Below, piece after piece: positions 24,493 to 32,567 of a stretch of 64,000 nucleotides of DNA. Within the stretch, counting starts at the first letter, position 1, and each line of letters begins with the position of its first letter. Where the stretch lies: assembly GCA_945873855.1 (NCBI GenBank), contig CAMCEN010000001.1, positions 120,415 through 184,414 on the forward strand, written 5' to 3'. The stretch is from an uncultured Campylobacter sp. (GTDB taxonomy: Bacteria; Campylobacterota; Campylobacteria; Campylobacterales; Campylobacteraceae). The notes under the pieces were generated by a model. That model did no database searches. It was not told where the DNA came from and saw only the letters and a program-made list of their open reading frames with translations. Position numbers and translations under genes: made by a program.

Positions 24493-25157
24493 TTACGCTC
24501 CTTTTTAAAGGCTAGCAATAAAATAAGTGCGCTCATAATCGTGCCAAAAAGATAGTATTTTGCAGGAAATACAAAAAGCCCCACAAAGGCGCAAATAAAG
24601 GCAAAAGCTAGGATTTTGGCATTTGGATTTTGGCGGAAAATCTCAAAGCCAAGCACCGCAAAGAGTGCTACAAGGCTAAACTCCACCCCAGCATAGCTAA
24701 AATTAAGCTCGCTAGCTGTGATCGCCCCAGCCACAGTGGCAATAAACCAATAAAACTGATTTAAAAAAGCAGTTAGCGCAAAAATGCGAGTTTTATCACC
24801 TGCGACCTGCCCTTTTGAACGCAGCAGCGCAAAGGTCTCATCAGTAAGCGCAAACATAAAATAATACCGCCACGGAGCTTTTAATAAGCGAATTTCGGGC
24901 AGCAAGCTAAGAGTGTAGAAAATATGCCTGAAATTTAGCAAAAATGAAGCAACAAAAACCTCAATCAAAGTCGCATTGCCAACGATCAGCGCTACTAGCA
25001 AAAACTGCCCGCTACCAGCGTAAACAATAAGCGAAGCCAAAGCCACCCACACAGGCGCAATCCCGCTACTACTAGCATAAAGCCCAACAGCAAAACCCAA
25101 AGCCCCATAACCAAACATCACTGGCAAAGAGCTTTTAAAAATCTCAAAATTACTCAT
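24480..25157 (-). CDS. azlC: Branched-chain amino acid exporter large subunit, AzlC family
   Basis: A 225-residue inner-membrane protein with five or more helices and the AzlC signature (SLPVMFGYGALGFAVGLYASSSG; LIVYAGSGQFLLVAL; ASFLLNFRHIFYTLSL). Such pairs export branched-chain amino acids or their analogues. azlD follows with overlap. Confidence 0.88.
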   Translation of the reverse strand: MSNFEIFKSSLPVMFGYGALGFAVGLYASSSGIAPVWVALASLIVYAGSGQFLLVALIVGNATLIEVFVASFLLNFRHIFYTLSLLPEIRLLKAPWRYYFMFALTDETFALLRSKGQVAGDKTRIFALTAFLNQFYWFIATVAGAITASELNFSYAGVEFSLVALFAVLGFEIFRQNPNAKILAFAFICAFVGLFVFPAKYYLFGTIMSALILLLAFKKERKWSF

Positions 25158-25199
25158 AAAAACCTGATTTTGATAAAAAGTTTAGCAAAAATAAATTGT

Positions 25200-25380
25200 G
25201 AATAATAGCATAAAATCTAGAATTCTGCTAGAAATTCTAGAATTCCCTGTGTCATTAAAGGGAAGCAAAGCAGAGGGAGCAATCTCTAGGAATTCTAAAT
25301 TATATTTTAGGGAATTCTAGATTTTATTTTAAGGAATTCTAGATTTTATTTTAAGGAATTCTAGAATTCTGCTAGGAATT
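25200..25380. repeat. Palindrome cluster with truncated GCAATCTC element
   Basis: A gap of about 220 bp holding five or six GAATTC-type copies, partly as a near-tandem AATTCTAGATTTTATTTTAAGG repeat of about 24 bp (25310-25365), and a fragment of the GTCATT...GCAATCTC family (25250-25287). It separates azlC from the glycan cluster on the same strand. Confidence 0.7.
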
Positions 25381-26265
25381 CTAGATTTGCCCAGCAAGCG
25401 CATTTAGTTTATCAAGTTTTTCTTTACCTGCTAGATTTAGGTAGTTGCGTTTGGTAAATTTCTTTGGGACTTCAATGTAGTTTTTGCCATACATATAGCT
25501 TAGATACTCATCATATCTAGCCAAAACACTAATGCTAAAATCTTTGTAATTAAGTCTAGAGTAGCCATCAAAATACTCTTTTGGCATATAAAAATACTCT
25601 CCGCTATCATAAGGCGCAATGTAAAAATCGCCATATCTCTCATATAAGCCAATATCAATAACAATTTTATCTTTAGCATCATTTGTGATTGCTATTCTGC
25701 TGATATCGCCTACTTTATGTAAAATAGAGTCTTTTTGATAATACTCTATATTTATTAAAAAATCACTAAATTCACTTTTTAGCTCTTTTGCCAAAAAATA
25801 AATATCCTCGTATTTTGTGACATAGAGATCCACATCACTAGCACAGCTTAGAGCCTTTTTTCTAAGTAGGGTTAAAAGCCCAGAGTTGCACATAAAATAA
25901 TTTTTATCATTTTTTCTCATAAATATATCAAAACGCCTTAGAGCCTCATCAGTTAGTCTCTCTCGCTGTTTGCTTGAATAATTTAGAGTGCCAGGTGGCA
26001 AGATAAAAATCTTGCTTTTGTCTACCCCAAGGCTAAGCAGCTGTTCGCTCATATCATAAGCCCAAGCTACACTCATAACAAAAAAATCGCAGTCCAAACT
26101 AGCCGCTTCTTTTGCGCTAAATACCTTATAACCTTTATATTCACTACCAACTAGCGCAGCATTATTTTCTATAAAACCTAAAATTTCGTAGTTTTTACCC
26201 TCTTTAAAATTCTCAAAAATAGCCCTGCCAGCATTTCCTGTACCAAAGATAACTATTTTTTCCAC
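25381..26265 (-). CDS. Rossmann-fold / LicD-like protein of the glycan cluster
   Basis: A GTG at 26265 overlapping the upstream stop, with GAAGGG before it, fits VEKIVIFGTGNAG best and gives 294 residues; an ATG at 26286 is possible. Residues 1-90 resemble the NAD- or nucleotide-sugar-binding half of NeuD-like proteins (IVIFGTGNAGRAIFENF). Residues about 125-215 resemble LicD/fukutin-type transferases: NYFMCNSGLLTLLRKKALSCASDVDLYV has the G-LL-x-R...D-x-D pattern. LicD enzymes attach phosphocholine or other phospho-groups to glycans. Function here is inferred; it ends the operon. Confidence 0.65.
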   Translation of the reverse strand: MEKIVIFGTGNAGRAIFENFKEGKNYEILGFIENNAALVGSEYKGYKVFSAKEAASLDCDFFVMSVAWAYDMSEQLLSLGVDKSKIFILPPGTLNYSSKQRERLTDEALRRFDIFMRKNDKNYFMCNSGLLTLLRKKALSCASDVDLYVTKYEDIYFLAKELKSEFSDFLINIEYYQKDSILHKVGDISRIAITNDAKDKIVIDIGLYERYGDFYIAPYDSGEYFYMPKEYFDGYSRLNYKDFSISVLARYDEYLSYMYGKNYIEVPKKFTKRNYLNLAGKEKLDKLNALAGQI

Positions 26266-26762
26266 TAAATGCCCTTCATATAACATTTAAATTTTTCTAT
26301 TTTTTCTTTTATTCTTTTGTTTTTGGTTTTAAAATCAGCCTTTTTTAGCTCTAAAATACAAAATTCATCATTTTCGCTTTTTATCTCAAAGCCAAAAAGC
26401 TTGTTAAAATCTAAGGTATTTTTATTTGCTTTTCGCACGCTAGCACGCACTAGCTCCCTACTCTCAAAGCATTTTTGCAAAAATCTATAAGCACAAGCAA
26501 GTTTTAAAAATGGATTTATCTCAGGGCCAAAAAACACTCCCCAAAAATCATTATTTACATTTACCCCACCTAGCAAAATCTCATTTTCATAAATAGCAAA
26601 GTATCTGCCACTCTCCAAATTCTCGCACCACGCAAGGTGGTTTTCTAGCAAAATCGCGCTAGTATCATTAGAGCTAAGCCTTATTTCATCGCTGTTTCTA
26701 AGCTCTAAAAGATTTTTATGCTCGCTTAAACTTAAAAGCTTATAATCTTTAAAAACTATCAA
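26265..26762 (-). CDS. GNAT-family N-acetyltransferase (PseH-like)
   Basis: A 165-residue protein with a degenerate GNAT fold: N-terminal LSEHKNLLELRNSDEIRL and LENHLAWCENL match the PseH start (LLxWRN...I, hxxWxxxL), followed by YFAIYENEILLGGVNV and NKLFGFEIKSENDEFCILELKK. PseH acetylates the 4-amino group of a nucleotide-linked sugar in pseudaminic acid synthesis. Its place among Leg/ACP genes suggests acylation of a nonulosonic acid. It overlaps its neighbours on both sides by a few bases. Confidence 0.7.
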   Translation of the reverse strand: MIVFKDYKLLSLSEHKNLLELRNSDEIRLSSNDTSAILLENHLAWCENLESGRYFAIYENEILLGGVNVNNDFWGVFFGPEINPFLKLACAYRFLQKCFESRELVRASVRKANKNTLDFNKLFGFEIKSENDEFCILELKKADFKTKNKRIKEKIEKFKCYMKGI

Positions 26763-28102
26763 GCTCGCACCTTTTTAAACCTATTTGTAAAAGCGATTTT
26801 TTCTACCACATTTATCTTGCTAGGGATTTTGTAGCGTTCTAGTTTGCTAGCGCAAGCGCTTCTTATTAGTTTTTTTAGCTCATCTTTAGCCATAGTATTT
26901 TTTAGCATTACATCGCAGCTTACACTCTGCCCTGTAATAGCGTTTTTCTCTGCATACACTACGCAATCAGCGATATTTTCTAGCTCCATTATCACGCTTT
27001 CTATCTCGCTTGGTAGAGCTTTTTTGCCACCTATATTTATCAGCTCTTTTGAGCGACCAACGATTTTTAGATATTCTCCATCACGCAAGACTAGATCGCC
27101 TGTTTTAAACCAGCCATCCTCAAAACTTGCTTTAAAAGCGCTCATATCAGCATTTAAATAGCCTAAAATCTGCGTTTTGCTCTTTATCCACAGCTCACCA
27201 TTTACGATTTTATATTCTGCGTCATTTAGTTTTATATAAGTAGAGCCTGATGACTTTGAGCTAGTATTTAGTATGCCAGTCTCGCTAGTGCCAAAAGTCT
27301 GCAGGAATTTCACTTTTTTAAAACTAGCTTTTAGGCGCACAAGCAGACTCTCGCTCATAGTCTCTGTGCCGTAAGTTATCATTTTTAGGCTACTTAGGTC
27401 GTATTTTTTGTAAGCATTACTCATTAAAATTAGATTTAAAAAAGTAGGATTTGAGGGCAAAACTGAGATTTTATATTTTTCTATTAAAGCGCAGATTTCA
27501 TCACTATTCCTCTGCCTTGGTATGATTGCTGTGCTTAAAGTAGCTAGGATGTTTAAAAGTGTATTTATCCCACCGATGTGATCAAAAAGCAAAAAAAGTA
27601 GCATATTTAGTTTGCGTGGCTTTTTGGCTTCAAAGCTAGAAATAAGCGTATCAAGGTCGTGGACCATAGCCTTTGGCTTGCCTGTGCTGCCTGAGCTAAA
27701 TAGAACAAGTCCAGCGTGGTTTTGCCTAAAAAGATTTTCTATAATAGCGTGTTTTTTATCATTTGTTTCTAGGAATTCTAGATTAGGGAATTCTAGATTA
27801 GGGAATTCTAGATTTTCTGCATTTATTTTTATATCTGCCATGCTTTCTTTTAGCGCAGTTTCATTACACTCTACAAGTGGGACTATGATATTTTTATTTT
27901 CATAAAGAGCTAAAAACAAAGCAATATTATAAAAACTATATCCACCGATTATCGCTACTACTTTGTTTTGAATACCTTTTAGCGTAGTGCTTTGTAAGAC
28001 TAGAATTCCTTTTAGCAGCTCGCCATAAGTGTAGCTTTTGCCATCATCTATTATAGCGATTTTATCAGCATTATCTCTAAATCTTTCAAGCAAAAAACTC
28101 AT
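26759..28102 (-). CDS. AMP-dependent acyl/amino-acid ligase
   Basis: A 447-residue ANL-superfamily enzyme: LVLFSSGSTGKPKAMVH is the P-loop, QTFGTSETG the A5 motif, WFKTGDLV the A7 and GRSKELINIGGKKALPSEIE the A8 hinge. It would adenylate a carboxylic or amino acid and load the ACP two genes upstream, as proposed for Cj1307/Cj1308 in the C. jejuni flagellar glycan locus. Near residue 105 three tandem NLEFP units derive from palindromic repeats in the gene (27771-27815). Substrate not deducible. Confidence 0.85.
   Translation of the reverse strand: MSFLLERFRDNADKIAIIDDGKSYTYGELLKGILVLQSTTLKGIQNKVVAIIGGYSFYNIALFLALYENKNIIVPLVECNETALKESMADIKINAENLEFPNLEFPNLEFLETNDKKHAIIENLFRQNHAGLVLFSSGSTGKPKAMVHDLDTLISSFEAKKPRKLNMLLFLLFDHIGGINTLLNILATLSTAIIPRQRNSDEICALIEKYKISVLPSNPTFLNLILMSNAYKKYDLSSLKMITYGTETMSESLLVRLKASFKKVKFLQTFGTSETGILNTSSKSSGSTYIKLNDAEYKIVNGELWIKSKTQILGYLNADMSAFKASFEDGWFKTGDLVLRDGEYLKIVGRSKELINIGGKKALPSEIESVIMELENIADCVVYAEKNAITGQSVSCDVMLKNTMAKDELKKLIRSACASKLERYKIPSKINVVEKIAFTNRFKKVRA
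27768..27818 (-). repeat. Triple repeat inside the AMP-ligase gene
   Basis: Three direct copies of GGGAATTCTAGATTA, period 15 bp, encode NLEFP-NLEFP-NLEF in an exposed loop before the P-loop. The period is a multiple of three, so copy number can vary without frameshift. Confidence 0.85.
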
Positions 28103-28812
28103 CTTAAAACCCCACCAAGCGTGATAATCTGCCCTGTGATAAAATCACTTTTTTGACTTATAAAAAAATCAATTACATTTATAATATCATCAAATTCGCC
28201 AAATCTTTTTATAGCTTGCTGCTCTAAAAGCGCGTTTATTTTATCCTTTGGCACGGCTTTTATGAGATCAGTTTGCACAGGCGCAAGAGCGATAGCATTT
28301 ACCCTTATAGAGTAGCTTGCTAGCTCTTTTGCCATGGTTTTTGTTAGGCTTTCGCAAGCAGCCTTGCTAGCAGCATATATCGCCTCGCCCTCCAAGCAAA
28401 GTGGGGCCGCAACAGAGCTAAAGTTTATGATCACACCACTTTTAGCACTATTTTTATTACTTATCATCGCCTTTGCTACCTCACGGCTTAGCAAAAAAGC
28501 ACCTAGAAAATTCACATCAACTAAAGTTTTTGCGCTCTCATAGCTAGTGGTTAGGATATGATTCATGGACGCCATACCAGCGTTATTTAGACAAATGTCA
28601 ATTTTGCCAAACTCTTTTTTAGCAGCCCTTACCATAGAGACAACGGCTTTTTCATCATTTATATCTAGGATAAAGTGGCGGTAGTTTTTATGCGCTATAT
28701 CGCTAGTGCTTCTAGCACAGCCTACTACTATATCGCCGCATTTTAGATAATGCTCGCTTAAAGCCTTGCCGATACCACGACTAGAGCCTGAGATAATAAA
28801 AACTCTACACAT
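28099..28812 (-). CDS. Short-chain dehydrogenase/reductase (FabG-like)
   Basis: The ATG at 28812 (MCRVFIISGSSRGIGKALS) overlaps the ACP gene end by 8 bp and gives 237 residues. It has the SDR cofactor site GSSRGIG, NNAG in DICLNNAGMA, and the catalytic Ser/Tyr/Lys in SSVAAPLCLEGEAIYAASKAA. The ending FITGQIITLGGVL is typical of FabG-like reductases. Between an ACP and an acyl ligase it probably reduces an ACP-bound acyl group destined for a sugar. Confidence 0.88.
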   Translation of the reverse strand: MCRVFIISGSSRGIGKALSEHYLKCGDIVVGCARSTSDIAHKNYRHFILDINDEKAVVSMVRAAKKEFGKIDICLNNAGMASMNHILTTSYESAKTLVDVNFLGAFLLSREVAKAMISNKNSAKSGVIINFSSVAAPLCLEGEAIYAASKAACESLTKTMAKELASYSIRVNAIALAPVQTDLIKAVPKDKINALLEQQAIKRFGEFDDIINVIDFFISQKSDFITGQIITLGGVLR

Positions 28813-29086
28813 GCTTTGAGATATACTCACAAAGCGAGCCTACATCACGAAATGGCGAGTTAAAAGCACTCATTGCCTTCTCATCAGCTAGCACTACATT
28901 TTTGCCTAGCTCGCTTTCAATTTTTTCTTCTATATCAACCACAAGTGTAACTAAGTCTATGCTAGAAAGTCTGGAGTTTTTGCCATATAATTTTGTTGTT
29001 TCATCAGCATTTTTTAGGCTCTCATCGCCTAGTTCATCGCCAAGGGTTTTTAGAGCTTCTAAAACGATTTGTTTGATTTTTTCCAT
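28805..29086 (-). CDS. Acyl carrier protein
   Basis: A 93-residue ACP-like protein: helix 1 EKIKQIVLEALKTLGDEL, then a phosphopantetheine site in the form GKNSRLSSIDLVTLVVDIEEKIE, where SSIDLV replaces the usual DSLxxV and its second Ser is the expected attachment residue. It differs from the housekeeping AcpP and is of the specialised kind seen in Campylobacter flagellar loci. It begins the ACP-SDR-ligase-GNAT-LicD operon. Confidence 0.8.
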   Translation of the reverse strand: MEKIKQIVLEALKTLGDELGDESLKNADETTKLYGKNSRLSSIDLVTLVVDIEEKIESELGKNVVLADEKAMSAFNSPFRDVGSLCEYISKHV

Positions 29087-29165
29087 AATTTTTCCTAAAA
29101 AGCTGCGATTTTACAACATTTCAAATAAAACTTTAATAAAATATTTTTAAGGAATTCTAGAATTC

Positions 29166-29933
29166 CTACAAACAAAAACCATCATCAACTACGATATTTT
29201 GTCCATTAACATAAGCACTAGCATCGCTTAACAAAAACAATGCTGCGCCACAAATATCGCTAGGGTCTAGCATTCCTTTATTTAAGCAAACATTTTTATA
29301 CTGCTGTAAAAAAATAGGATTTTGCCCATCTAAAATTCCGCCTGGGCTAATGCAATTTACTCTAATATTAGAGCCTTTTAGGTATTTTGCTAGATATTTT
29401 ACCATGTGAATTAGCCCAGCTTTTATAGCACTATATGCTATAGGCGAGCTCATCGGCGTGTCTTTATAGGTCTCAAACTTTGGTGCTACCACGCCTTGGA
29501 TGGATGAGAGCATTATGATATTTCCAGCATTTTTAGTTTTAAAAAATCTAGCGAATTCTTGCATAAACAAAAACGCACCGCCAAGCTGCATATTTGTATT
29601 TTTACAAAAATCCTCATAACTAGCATCAAAAAAATGTGCCCCAAAATCCTTAGTGCGTGGATATGCCGCATTTATAGCAGCATCAATCTTGCCAAAGTTA
29701 CTAAGCGTAAAATCAATACATTTTAAAATCAAATCTTTATCACAAAGATCAAATTTCACAAACTCTACATTGCTAGAAAACTTAGTTTTTAGCTCATCAC
29801 TATATTTCTTGCCCTCTGCTTCATTTATATCAGCAATTACTGCTTTTGCGCCATTTTCAAGGACTGATTTTACAAAGCTTTTTCCTATGAGCCCTGCTCC
29901 GCCAGCTATCACTACTACTTTGTCTTTTAACAT
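29166..29933 (-). CDS. ptmA: PtmA-like SDR oxidoreductase (flagellin modification)
   Basis: A 255-residue SDR. GGAGLIGKSFVKSVLENGAK is the NAD(P) site, INAAYPRT replaces the NNAG motif as in PtmA proteins, and SSIQGVVAPKFETYKDTPMSSPIAYSAIKAG carries Ser, Tyr and Lys. C. jejuni PtmA (Cj1332) is in the same gene group with ptmB/legF. It has been proposed to help supply the amino sugar for GDP-linked legionaminic acid precursors; the exact reaction is not settled. It overlaps legF by 7 bp. Confidence 0.82.
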   Translation of the reverse strand: MLKDKVVVIAGGAGLIGKSFVKSVLENGAKAVIADINEAEGKKYSDELKTKFSSNVEFVKFDLCDKDLILKCIDFTLSNFGKIDAAINAAYPRTKDFGAHFFDASYEDFCKNTNMQLGGAFLFMQEFARFFKTKNAGNIIMLSSIQGVVAPKFETYKDTPMSSPIAYSAIKAGLIHMVKYLAKYLKGSNIRVNCISPGGILDGQNPIFLQQYKNVCLNKGMLDPSDICGAALFLLSDASAYVNGQNIVVDDGFCL

Positions 29934-30628
29934 TTTTGCTTCCTTATTATAAACTCTACAAACTCAAAATCAAGCTCGCTATCAATGTCGATAGAGCGAA
30001 TTTCTGGCATCACATAAAGCCCAGTTCGCTCTGTAAATACACTATCACATTCCAAAATCGCCCTTTTTGTCCAAATGTAAATAGAGGCATTCATATCATA
30101 AGTTTTTGGCGCATCTTGGCGCCTTAAAATAGACTTAGCTAGTGGCTTGCTAAGCACCACTTTTCCACGCTCATCAATCTCAATTAGATTAAAATACGGA
30201 CTTCTGCGACTTGGCATAGCGGTTATTAAAATATCATTTTTATCTTTTAAAAACTGCTCAAAAGCCGCTGTTATATCGCTAGGTAAGCGCAAAGGCGAAG
30301 TAGCGTCAAGGTCTACTAAATATTTAAATTCCTTGCCAAAATGCTCCTCGCTACGCAAAAACGCATCCCTTATAGCTGGGATTTTACCAGCTGTATCGCT
30401 AGCAAGCTCTGCCTCCCTTTTAAAAAACACCTCAGCACCATATTTTATAGCAACGCTTGCTATTTCATCGCTATCTGTGCTAAGCACAACATGCTCAAAA
30501 AGCCCACAAGCCCTAGCTTGTTCTATACTATAAGCGATAAGCGGCTTGCCACAAAGCTCTTTTATGTTTTTGTTTTTTACGCCTTTGCTGCCACCTCTAG
30601 CGCAAATCGTACATAGTACCTCGCTCAT
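29927..30628 (-). CDS. legF: CMP-legionaminic acid synthetase
   Basis: A 233-residue CMP-sialate-synthetase family enzyme, PtmB in C. jejuni. CTICARGGSKGVKNKNIKEL is the CTP-binding signature and LDATSPLRLPSDI the metal-binding region; NASIYIWTKR closes the sugar pocket. It activates legionaminic acid for transfer to flagellin. It sits between ptmF and ptmA in overlapping frames. Confidence 0.88.
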   Translation of the reverse strand: MSEVLCTICARGGSKGVKNKNIKELCGKPLIAYSIEQARACGLFEHVVLSTDSDEIASVAIKYGAEVFFKREAELASDTAGKIPAIRDAFLRSEEHFGKEFKYLVDLDATSPLRLPSDITAAFEQFLKDKNDILITAMPSRRSPYFNLIEIDERGKVVLSKPLAKSILRRQDAPKTYDMNASIYIWTKRAILECDSVFTERTGLYVMPEIRSIDIDSELDFEFVEFIIRKQKC

Positions 30629-31521
30629 TTATTCCCCTTTTGAACTGCATTTATAATCTCCATTGTTTTTAAGCCAAACTCATAATCGCAAGCAAACTCT
30701 TTTTTACCTAAAATATCTTCATGCATAGCTTTAAAACTAGAATTCCTTTCTATTTTTACTAGGAATTCTAGAATTTCCCCATTTTTATCAGCGATTTTTA
30801 GGCATCCTGCGATAAAATCAAGCAAAAAAGTTTTATTTAAAGTTTCTATTAAAAGCGTTCTTTGCGTGATTTTACTTATATAATCTAAGCTAACGCTAAT
30901 AATTTCTCCACTTTTGCCTTTGGCAAAAAAGGCACAAAAATCATTGCTTGAAATCTCTAAATCAGAGATTTTCTCATCCATACTAAAACTTAGCTTAAAA
31001 TCACCCAAAAGCCACAGCAAATAATCAATCTCATGACTAAGGTCTAGCAAAACTCCACCACCACGCTCTTTATCGCTGCTATAAGAGGCTCTATAATCAG
31101 TATTTGGCCTCCAAGTAGGCAGATACGAAGAGCATTTTGCCTGCGCGAAAATTATTTTTTCATTTTTTAGCTCGTTTTTTAGCTTTAAAAGCAAGGGATG
31201 ATAGCGCAAAACATAGCCTACAAAAACTGAGTTTTCTAGCTCTAAATACGCTTTTTTGCTCTCAAAAAGCGGTTTTTCACAAAATATAATTTTATTTTTA
31301 ACATTTTTATTTAGGAATTCTAGATTTTCAAAATGCTTATTTGTAGGCGTAGCGATCACAAAATAATCAAACTCGCTAAGCGGAATTTCGTCAAAACTCT
31401 TATAGCTTTTAAACTCTTTTAAATCCTTGCTTGTAAGCACCTCTACTTCGTGCCCTAAGCTGCTTAAAACCTCACAATGCCTGCTGCCAATAGAACCATA
31501 GCCTACAACCAAAACTCTCAT
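30625..31521 (-). CDS. ptmF: Gfo/Idh/MocA-family oxidoreductase, PtmF-like
   Basis: A 298-residue NAD(P)-dependent sugar oxidoreductase. VLVVGYGSIGSRHCEVLSSLGHEVEVL is the dinucleotide fold and IIFCEKPLF the EKP motif. The C-terminal beta-sheet domain is short but complete. In C. jejuni PtmF (Cj1330) belongs to the GDP-based legionaminic acid pathway. Two palindrome copies lie in frame (30733-30778 read as EILEFLVKIERNSS, and 31313-31330 as NLEFLN). It overlaps ptmE and legF by 4 bp. Confidence 0.75.
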   Translation of the reverse strand: MRVLVVGYGSIGSRHCEVLSSLGHEVEVLTSKDLKEFKSYKSFDEIPLSEFDYFVIATPTNKHFENLEFLNKNVKNKIIFCEKPLFESKKAYLELENSVFVGYVLRYHPLLLKLKNELKNEKIIFAQAKCSSYLPTWRPNTDYRASYSSDKERGGGVLLDLSHEIDYLLWLLGDFKLSFSMDEKISDLEISSNDFCAFFAKGKSGEIISVSLDYISKITQRTLLIETLNKTFLLDFIAGCLKIADKNGEILEFLVKIERNSSFKAMHEDILGKKEFACDYEFGLKTMEIINAVQKGNK

Positions 31522-32567
31522 AACCCAAAAACTCCCTCATACTCATCATTTGCCCTTCTATACTCGTCCATTCTGCCAATATCAAGCCAATACTCACGGA
31601 TAGGAAAAGGATGAATTGGAAAATCGTGCTTTAAAAGCTCGCTAAAAAGCGTTGGCATATCGTAAAAAACACCCTTTGGGATAAAATCAAGCACAATAGG
31701 GCTAAACATATAAATCCCAGCACTTACAAAAAAGCTCTGCGTAGGCTTTTCTTCTATTGAAGTTACTTTATTTGCCCGGACATTTACCACGCCATAAGGC
31801 ACTTGCATTTCATATTTGCGGATACAAATACTAGCTAGGGCATTGCTATCTTTATGATATTCGTGTAAATACTCAAAATTTACATTTGTTAGCAAATCGC
31901 CGTTCATCACAAAAAAATCATCTTTTGGTCTTTTTTGAAGCAAGCTTAATGCCCCAGCTGTTCCCATGCGCTGATTTTCTAAAACATACTCTATTTTTAC
32001 GCCAAACTTATCTCCATTTCCAAAATACTCTTTTATTATCTCAGATTTATAGTTTACACACATTATGATATCTGTGTAGCCATACTTTGCGAAGTTTTCT
32101 ACTATGGTGTGTAAAATCGGTTTATTTCCTACATCTAGCATTGGTTTTGGCATATCATTTGTAAGAGGTCTAAGCCTAGTGCCAAGTCCCCCAACCATCA
32201 AAATCACTTTATTTGGCTTATTTTTTGGAGCCAAAAACTCCCTTATATCTTGAATTCCTATTAGCTTGCCATTAGATATAATAGGTATTTGATGAAGCTT
32301 TTTTTCATTTGCTAATTCTAGAATTCGCTCTTTTGTATCATTTATATTTGCTACTACTGGATGCTTGTTTATTATGCCAGTTATACTATCATCTAAGCTC
32401 ATGCCTTTTAAAAGTGCTCGCCTTATATCGCCATCGTTTAACATACCAAGTAGCAAGCCATCATCGCTTAGCACCACAGCTACTTTTATAGCACCTTTAT
32501 CTATTACTTCTAGGGCCTCCTTTATACTTGCGTTTTGATTTATTTTTATCTCATCTATTTTATACAT
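31518..32567 (-). CDS. ptmE: Glucosamine-1-phosphate guanylyltransferase-like, CBS plus nucleotidyltransferase
   Basis: A 349-residue fusion. Residues 1-115 form two CBS domains (VVLSDDGLLLGMLNDGDIRRALLKG). Residues 120-345 form an NTP-transferase with VILMVGGLGTRLRPLTNDMPKPMLDVGNKPIL and FFVMNGDLLTN. C. jejuni PtmE, of the same layout, makes GDP-glucosamine for legionaminic acid. The CBS pair probably binds a nucleotide and regulates flux. It overlaps legG by 13 bp. Confidence 0.88.
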   Translation of the reverse strand: MYKIDEIKINQNASIKEALEVIDKGAIKVAVVLSDDGLLLGMLNDGDIRRALLKGMSLDDSITGIINKHPVVANINDTKERILELANEKKLHQIPIISNGKLIGIQDIREFLAPKNKPNKVILMVGGLGTRLRPLTNDMPKPMLDVGNKPILHTIVENFAKYGYTDIIMCVNYKSEIIKEYFGNGDKFGVKIEYVLENQRMGTAGALSLLQKRPKDDFFVMNGDLLTNVNFEYLHEYHKDSNALASICIRKYEMQVPYGVVNVRANKVTSIEEKPTQSFFVSAGIYMFSPIVLDFIPKGVFYDMPTLFSELLKHDFPIHPFPIREYWLDIGRMDEYRRANDEYEGVFGL

